Below, one piece after another: positions 6,661 through 9,171 of a stretch of 9,171 bases of DNA (position 1 is its first letter; every line of letters starts with the position of its first letter). This DNA is from Pseudomonadota bacterium (lineage in GTDB: Bacteria > Pseudomonadota > Alphaproteobacteria > Rhizobiales > Xanthobacteraceae). Location: NCBI GenBank assembly GCA_023431725.1, contig JAEYVN010000220.1, positions 1 to 9,171 on the forward strand, in the 5' to 3' direction. The translations under genes were made by a program, and so were the position numbers. Under the pieces are notes generated by a model. That model worked only from the letters and a program-made list of their open reading frames with translations, was not told the DNA's origin and did not search any database.

Positions 6661-7116
6661 TTAAGGGACGAGCGCGGTGAGCCACCATTTGGGGATCGCC
6701 ACATAGGCGTTGGTATAAATGCCCATGTTGTATTCCTTGATCGCAGCGACCAGTCCGATCCAAGCGACGGCAAGACATGCAACGATGGCAAGCACCTTCA
6801 CGAGCCGGTCCAGGTTGCGCAGAATCGTCTCGCTCAAGTGGCCGTCCAGCAGGTTGATCACGATATGCAGCGATCGGCGCGTCAGTTCCGGGAGCGCAAG
6901 AAAGATCATCGCGCACAGGACGTACGACACCAGAGGACTGGCCCATACGGTCGGAGTACCAAAAAAATATCGAGCTGCCACCTCGTAGCAATAGGCAACT
7001 GCCATGGCGCCAAGCGCCACACCCGCCAGCGCGAACCCGGCAGCCGTGAGCCGATCATGAATCGCGCAGAGGATGGAAATGCCGGCGGGTCTGGTCAAGA
7101 CTTGGGTACTCACCAT
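6661..7116 (-). CDS. dctQ: TRAP transporter small membrane subunit (DctQ-like), truncated
   Basis: A 151-residue inner-membrane protein with three clear membrane helices: about 24-45 (AGFALAGVALGAMAVAYCYE), 62-80 (LVSYVLCAMIFLALPEL) and 106-127 (VKVLAIVACLAVAWIGLVAA). The EVAARYFFGTPTVWA block is the typical DctQ sequence after helix 1, and YVAIPKWW near the end is the usual lead-in to helix 4. The protein then stops at VP-TAA, so helix 4 is missing; see 6583-6660. Of two possible starts I prefer the ATG at 7114-7116, which has AGGGAG 5 bases upstream, over the GTG at 7122. It sits 67 bases after the binding-protein gene, across a strong hairpin. Without helix 4 the transporter may be inactive, unless the stop is an error or is suppressed. 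Confidence 0.85.
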   Translation of the reverse strand: MVSTQVLTRPAGISILCAIHDRLTAAGFALAGVALGAMAVAYCYEVAARYFFGTPTVWASPLVSYVLCAMIFLALPELTRRSLHIVINLLDGHLSETILRNLDRLVKVLAIVACLAVAWIGLVAAIKEYNMGIYTNAYVAIPKWWLTALVP

Positions 7117-7135
7117 TCGCACTCCCTAGACGAGC

Positions 7136-7167
7136 GCGGCAGCCGGACCTTCCCGTCCGGCTGCCGC
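7136..7167 (-). promoter_or_regulatory. Intercistronic hairpin between dctP and dctQ
   Basis: Perfect 13-base arms (GCGGCAGCCGGAC, 7136-7148, and its complement, 7155-7167) enclose a 6-base loop. No T-run follows on the minus strand. In binding-protein operons such hairpins typically stabilise the 3' end of the binding-protein mRNA or cause partial termination, giving more binding protein than membrane subunits. That role is inferred here from position and shape. Confidence 0.7.
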
Positions 7168-7183
7168 ATTTTGAATTCAGATG

Positions 7184-8173
7184 TTAGTCGGAAAGGCCGC
7201 TCTTCTTTGCGAACGTATGCAAAGCTTCGACGTCGGCGGCATTTTTCTGGCTCTTGGCAGCCTTCCAAAGAGCCTCCGACCATGAGGCGCCCATCTTCTT
7301 ACGCTGCTGGGGACCCATTTCGGTGATGATGGATCCTGCGGCGAGGAGCTTTGCCTGCTCGTCATCTACAAGCCGCGCCCAATTGGCGAAGAACGATTCC
7401 TCGATCTTGCGGCCCTCTTCGAGCATCACCTTCTGCTGCTCGGGCTTGAGCTTGTTCCAGGCATCGAGGTTCATGAAGAGCGGATAAACTGCAACGCCGA
7501 AGCTCGGCCGCAGCAGATACTTCGCAGGCTCGTTCCAGCGATTTGCAAGAATGCCGATCACGGGCCAACCCGCACCGTCGATCACGCCCCTTTCCAGAGC
7601 CGGATAGATTTCAGGCCCGGGCATGACGACTGGCGAGGCGCCGAGCATGTTAATCATTCCAGCATAGTTCTGCGTGCCGCGAATTTTCCGGCCGGCGAGG
7701 TCGCCCTCCTTGGATACGGGCGCACGCAGAATGAGCTGAAAAGCCCCGTCCGGAGTGCGCGGAAGCGCGAGCAGCTTCAGATTATGCTTGCGATAATGCT
7801 GGTCGACAACGTCATTGACCTTGGCTTCTCGCCACTTGGCAATATCGCCCTTGAAACCTTCCACCGGGATCAGGAAGGGTGTCGTCCCGAAATGATATCC
7901 GCCATTCGTCAGCAATACCTGAAAAACACCTGATGACGTCGGCTCGAGCTGCTCCAATGCCGGCACGGTTTCTGGGCCGCTGATGATGAACTTGATGTCA
8001 CCTTTGGAAGCAACTTCGACGTTCTTGGCATATTGATCGAGGATGTACGGCCTTGCAGGATATGTTTGGTCCCAGCCAGATAAGGCGCGGAGCTCAACCG
8101 CGTCAGCGGTGGATATTGGCGCTAGCGCAATTGAAGCCAGCAGTAGGCCGGTGATCCGTGTCGTGAACTTCAT
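7184..8173 (-). CDS. dctP: TRAP transporter substrate-binding protein (DctP-like)
   Basis: A 329-residue periplasmic binding protein of normal DctP length. A clear signal peptide covers residues 1-25 (MKFTTR, then a hydrophobic core, then a STADA cut site). The fold marks are LILRAPVSKEGDLAGRKIRG at 147-166, with Arg150 and Arg165 in the region where DctP proteins hold the substrate carboxylate, followed by GASPVVMPGPEIYPALERGV (178-197) and the IDGAGWP segment. It captures an organic acid and delivers it to the membrane subunits. ATG start with GAGGGGG about 8 bases upstream. It is the first gene after the operator-bearing promoter. The binding-site residues alone do not name the ligand. Confidence 0.95.
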   Translation of the reverse strand: MKFTTRITGLLLASIALAPISTADAVELRALSGWDQTYPARPYILDQYAKNVEVASKGDIKFIISGPETVPALEQLEPTSSGVFQVLLTNGGYHFGTTPFLIPVEGFKGDIAKWREAKVNDVVDQHYRKHNLKLLALPRTPDGAFQLILRAPVSKEGDLAGRKIRGTQNYAGMINMLGASPVVMPGPEIYPALERGVIDGAGWPVIGILANRWNEPAKYLLRPSFGVAVYPLFMNLDAWNKLKPEQQKVMLEEGRKIEESFFANWARLVDDEQAKLLAAGSIITEMGPQQRKKMGASWSEALWKAAKSQKNAADVEALHTFAKKSGLSD

Positions 8174-8202
8174 CGAGACAACCCCCTCTCAAACGACACT
8201 TC

Positions 8203-8232
8203 AGCCTAGTGAGCGATCACTCACTCAGTCAA
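8203..8232 (-). promoter_or_regulatory. Candidate sigma-70 promoter of the TRAP-ligase operon
   Basis: On the minus strand, TTGACT (8232-8227) and TAGGCT (8208-8203) are 18 bases apart. The -35 matches 5 of 6 positions; the -10 keeps only the key first, second and last bases. The 16-base operator nearly fills the spacer, so a bound regulator would block RNA polymerase directly. A second TTGACG (8247-8242) lies further upstream without a good -10. Confidence 0.5.
8208..8223 (-). promoter_or_regulatory. TetR-type operator, TRAP promoter
   Basis: AGTGAGCGATCACTCA, identical to 16 bases of the site at 1551-1570. Core arms AGTGA and TCACT pair around GCGA; the outer half is less symmetric here than at the other copy. 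An extra CTCA follows on the plus strand, extending the repeat to CACTCACTCA. It sits between the -35 and -10 boxes, consistent with repression in the absence of an inducer. Confidence 0.75.
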
Positions 8233-8262
8233 GCTTAACCTCGTCAACAGGCAAAGAATATT

Positions 8263-8281
8263 ATTGCTGCTTTGCAGCAAT
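8263..8281. repeat. Short perfect hairpin upstream of the TRAP promoter
   Basis: ATTGCTGC and GCAGCAAT pair perfectly around TTT. It is too small and AT-poor in its flanks to be a convincing terminator. On the minus strand it is followed by AATATTCTTT, so a weak terminator for transcripts arriving from the decayed region is possible. Confidence 0.3.
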
Positions 8282-8650
8282 GCCGGCCCCCCAAAAAAGC
8301 GGCCTGAAGACCAAGTCGACTTGCTGCGGATGAGTGCTCACGGTGGGACCTCGGCAATACTTCTTGTGATAACAACAACGCTCCCCGCGCTTCAAAGACG
8401 AAGATAGCCCCATACGGGCGAGCAGTCGGAATGACGCTTCGGGATCCCAGAAGTTGCCAATAAGCACTAGCAGGTGAATTCAGACGCTTATCGAATGTCC
8501 GAGGTCGCCAACACCATATGCTGGGTGGCCAAGCAAGCAGATCGAGCAAGTTGAGGAAAGAATACTTACCTAAAACAGGCTGCGCTGCATAAACACACAG
8601 AGGCGTGCGACAGCTCACTAAAGCGTCAACTACTGAGAACCAGCCTCTTG
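8282..8650. other. No recognisable gene
   Basis: Some open frames cross this stretch on the minus strand (8244-8618 and 8261-8467), but their translations are rich in Trp, Cys, Ser and Arg, lack any family motif, and have no ribosome binding site I can defend. Adjacent homopolymers (six C then six A at 8286-8297) add to the impression of decayed, non-coding sequence. Confidence 0.5.
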
Positions 8651-8662
8651 GACGTAGATTGA

Positions 8663-8803
8663 ATCGAGGTCGACGATCACACCATTCGGATCATTGGCGA
8701 TAAAGCGATCCTAGGACAAGTTGTCGCGAACTCCCCAAAATGGGGCTTGGGGTTCGCAGTTGCACGCAAATGGCGCGCCGGAGAGAAGCTGGGCGCTAGA
8801 TCG
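8663..8803 (+). pseudogene. Probable C-terminal remnant of a serine site-specific recombinase
   Basis: The plus-strand frame reads IEVDDHTIRIIGDKAILGQV, followed 20 codons later by ARKWRAGEK. This resembles the tail of large serine recombinases, which commonly read as a strand with an IRI-type core, GDKA/SKD-L, and a closing KWRA or FVRKWRA block. There is a TGA just before (8660-8662) and a TAG just after (8804-8806), no start, and no catalytic N-terminal domain in the window. An antisense frame here resembles a VOC C-terminus, which I consider less likely. Assignment is by memory of the family pattern only. Confidence 0.45.
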
Positions 8804-8806
8804 TAG

Positions 8807-8936
8807 TCTGAAGGCAACGACGTTATCGAAGCGCTCCGCGACCTGCTCGTCACTTGAAGCGTTCCCGCACACGCCCGTTCTGACAACGATCCAGAATTTC
8901 GTGACCGCAGACCTTCGGCAGTGACTCTCGGCCGTC
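8807..8936 (+). pseudogene. IS3-family transposase remnant (integrase core fragment)
   Basis: The plus-strand frame reads DVIEALRDL, a TGA at 8855-8857, then SVPAHARSDNDPEF. This is the IS3-type integrase core around the second catalytic Asp (usual form: V/IPxxIRSDNGPEF). After a one-base shift at about 8900 the frame continues VTADLRQ-stop-LSAV-stop; both stops are TGA at positions where IS3 proteins usually have Trp and Gly (W and G codons one change away). So the piece carries at least three nonsense codons and one frameshift. No terminal inverted repeats were seen. It is a decayed relic without function. Confidence 0.6.
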
Positions 8937-9095
8937 TGATGCCAGAACCGCTTGTATCGCGTCCGAAGCTCGGTGATTAACCGACGAACAGCAACCGCGT
9001 TGCGCGGTCCTATGGACGAGGCTTTCCCTTGATGCCCTTAGCCGAAGGCCGCGTCCAGAGACTATCAGAGATGCGAAGATCGCGGTGCGCGCATC
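8937..9095. other. No recognisable gene
   Basis: No start with a ribosome binding site, no motif and no strong hairpin. A stop-free but start-less minus-strand frame runs through 8714-9037, but it opposes the mobile-element remnants and most of it resembles nothing I know. Confidence 0.4.
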
Positions 9096-9170
9096 CTACA
9101 GTGGGGTGCCGACAATGATCGGGTAAGTGTCCCGAAACTTCGCTATCGCGTTGGCCTTCGCCTTAATCGT
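9096..9170 (-). CDS. Possible 3' end of a gene entering from the right edge
   Basis: A minus-strand frame open from the window edge reads AKANAIAKFRDTYPIIVGTPL and ends in TAG at 9096-9098. The 24 residues have a protein-like composition, but I do not recognise a family, and so short an open frame can occur by chance. If real, its gene would point toward the TRAP operon. Confidence 0.2.
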   Translation of the reverse strand, partial: TIKAKANAIAKFRDTYPIIVGTPL

Positions 9171-9171
9171 C

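Noticed and set aside
6568..7326. 252-residue plus-strand open frame spanning dctQ and both its neighbours
   Set aside because: It crosses two intergenic gaps and the hairpin, has no motif, and opposes conserved TRAP genes.
8244..8618. 124-residue minus-strand open frame upstream of the TRAP promoter
   Set aside because: Low-complexity, motif-free translation without a ribosome binding site, and its end approaches the promoter; judged non-coding.
8630..8758. Minus-strand frame resembling a VOC/glyoxalase C-terminus (EPQAPFWGVRDN, stop, DRFIANDPNGVIVDLDS)
   Set aside because: It lies exactly antisense to the recombinase-like tail and has an internal TAG at 8711-8713. The plus-strand reading has two separate family-like blocks and continues in frame into the IS3 fragment, so I judge the VOC likeness to be antisense coincidence. 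A translated search of both strands would settle it.

Overview
The window looks like a piece of chromosome from a moderately GC-rich alphaproteobacterium, probably of the Hyphomicrobiales (Bradyrhizobium/Rhodopseudomonas-like). This rests on gene style, codon preference and the combination of a TRAP transporter with PaaK-type, luciferase-like and VOC enzymes; no marker gene fixes the genus.

All eight convincing genes lie on the minus strand, so transcription runs from high to low coordinates. In that order they are: a TRAP transporter (dctP-like binding protein 8173-7184, small membrane subunit 7116-6661, large permease 6586-5276); a PaaK-like AMP-forming CoA ligase (5207-3825); a TetR-type regulator with an extra N-terminal domain (3711-2608), whose stop overlaps the start of a two-module VOC (glyoxalase-fold) protein (2611-1754); and a luciferase-like flavin monooxygenase (1531-458) followed by a tautomerase-superfamily protein (427-47). 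A strong hairpin at 14-44 closes the array.

Taken together this reads as a catabolic cluster: TRAP uptake of an organic, probably aromatic or otherwise unsaturated carboxylate, activation to a CoA thioester, flavin-dependent oxygenation, and handling of unsaturated products by the VOC protein and tautomerase. The substrate cannot be read from the sequence. An identical 16-base, near-palindromic operator (AGTGAGCGATCACTCA) sits in two candidate promoters, one before the TRAP genes and one before the monooxygenase. It ties the two transcription units into one regulon. The tetR-VOC pair has its own promoter candidate with a different inverted repeat.

Two signs of decay or rearrangement stand out. 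The small TRAP subunit has an in-frame TAA that removes its last membrane helix, while the lost 25 codons are still readable up to a GTGA overlap with the permease start. The last kilobase (about 8233-9171), upstream of the cluster, has no intact gene. It holds decayed mobile-element pieces on the plus strand (an IS3-type transposase core and a probable serine-recombinase tail), so the cluster may border a former island or insertion hot spot.
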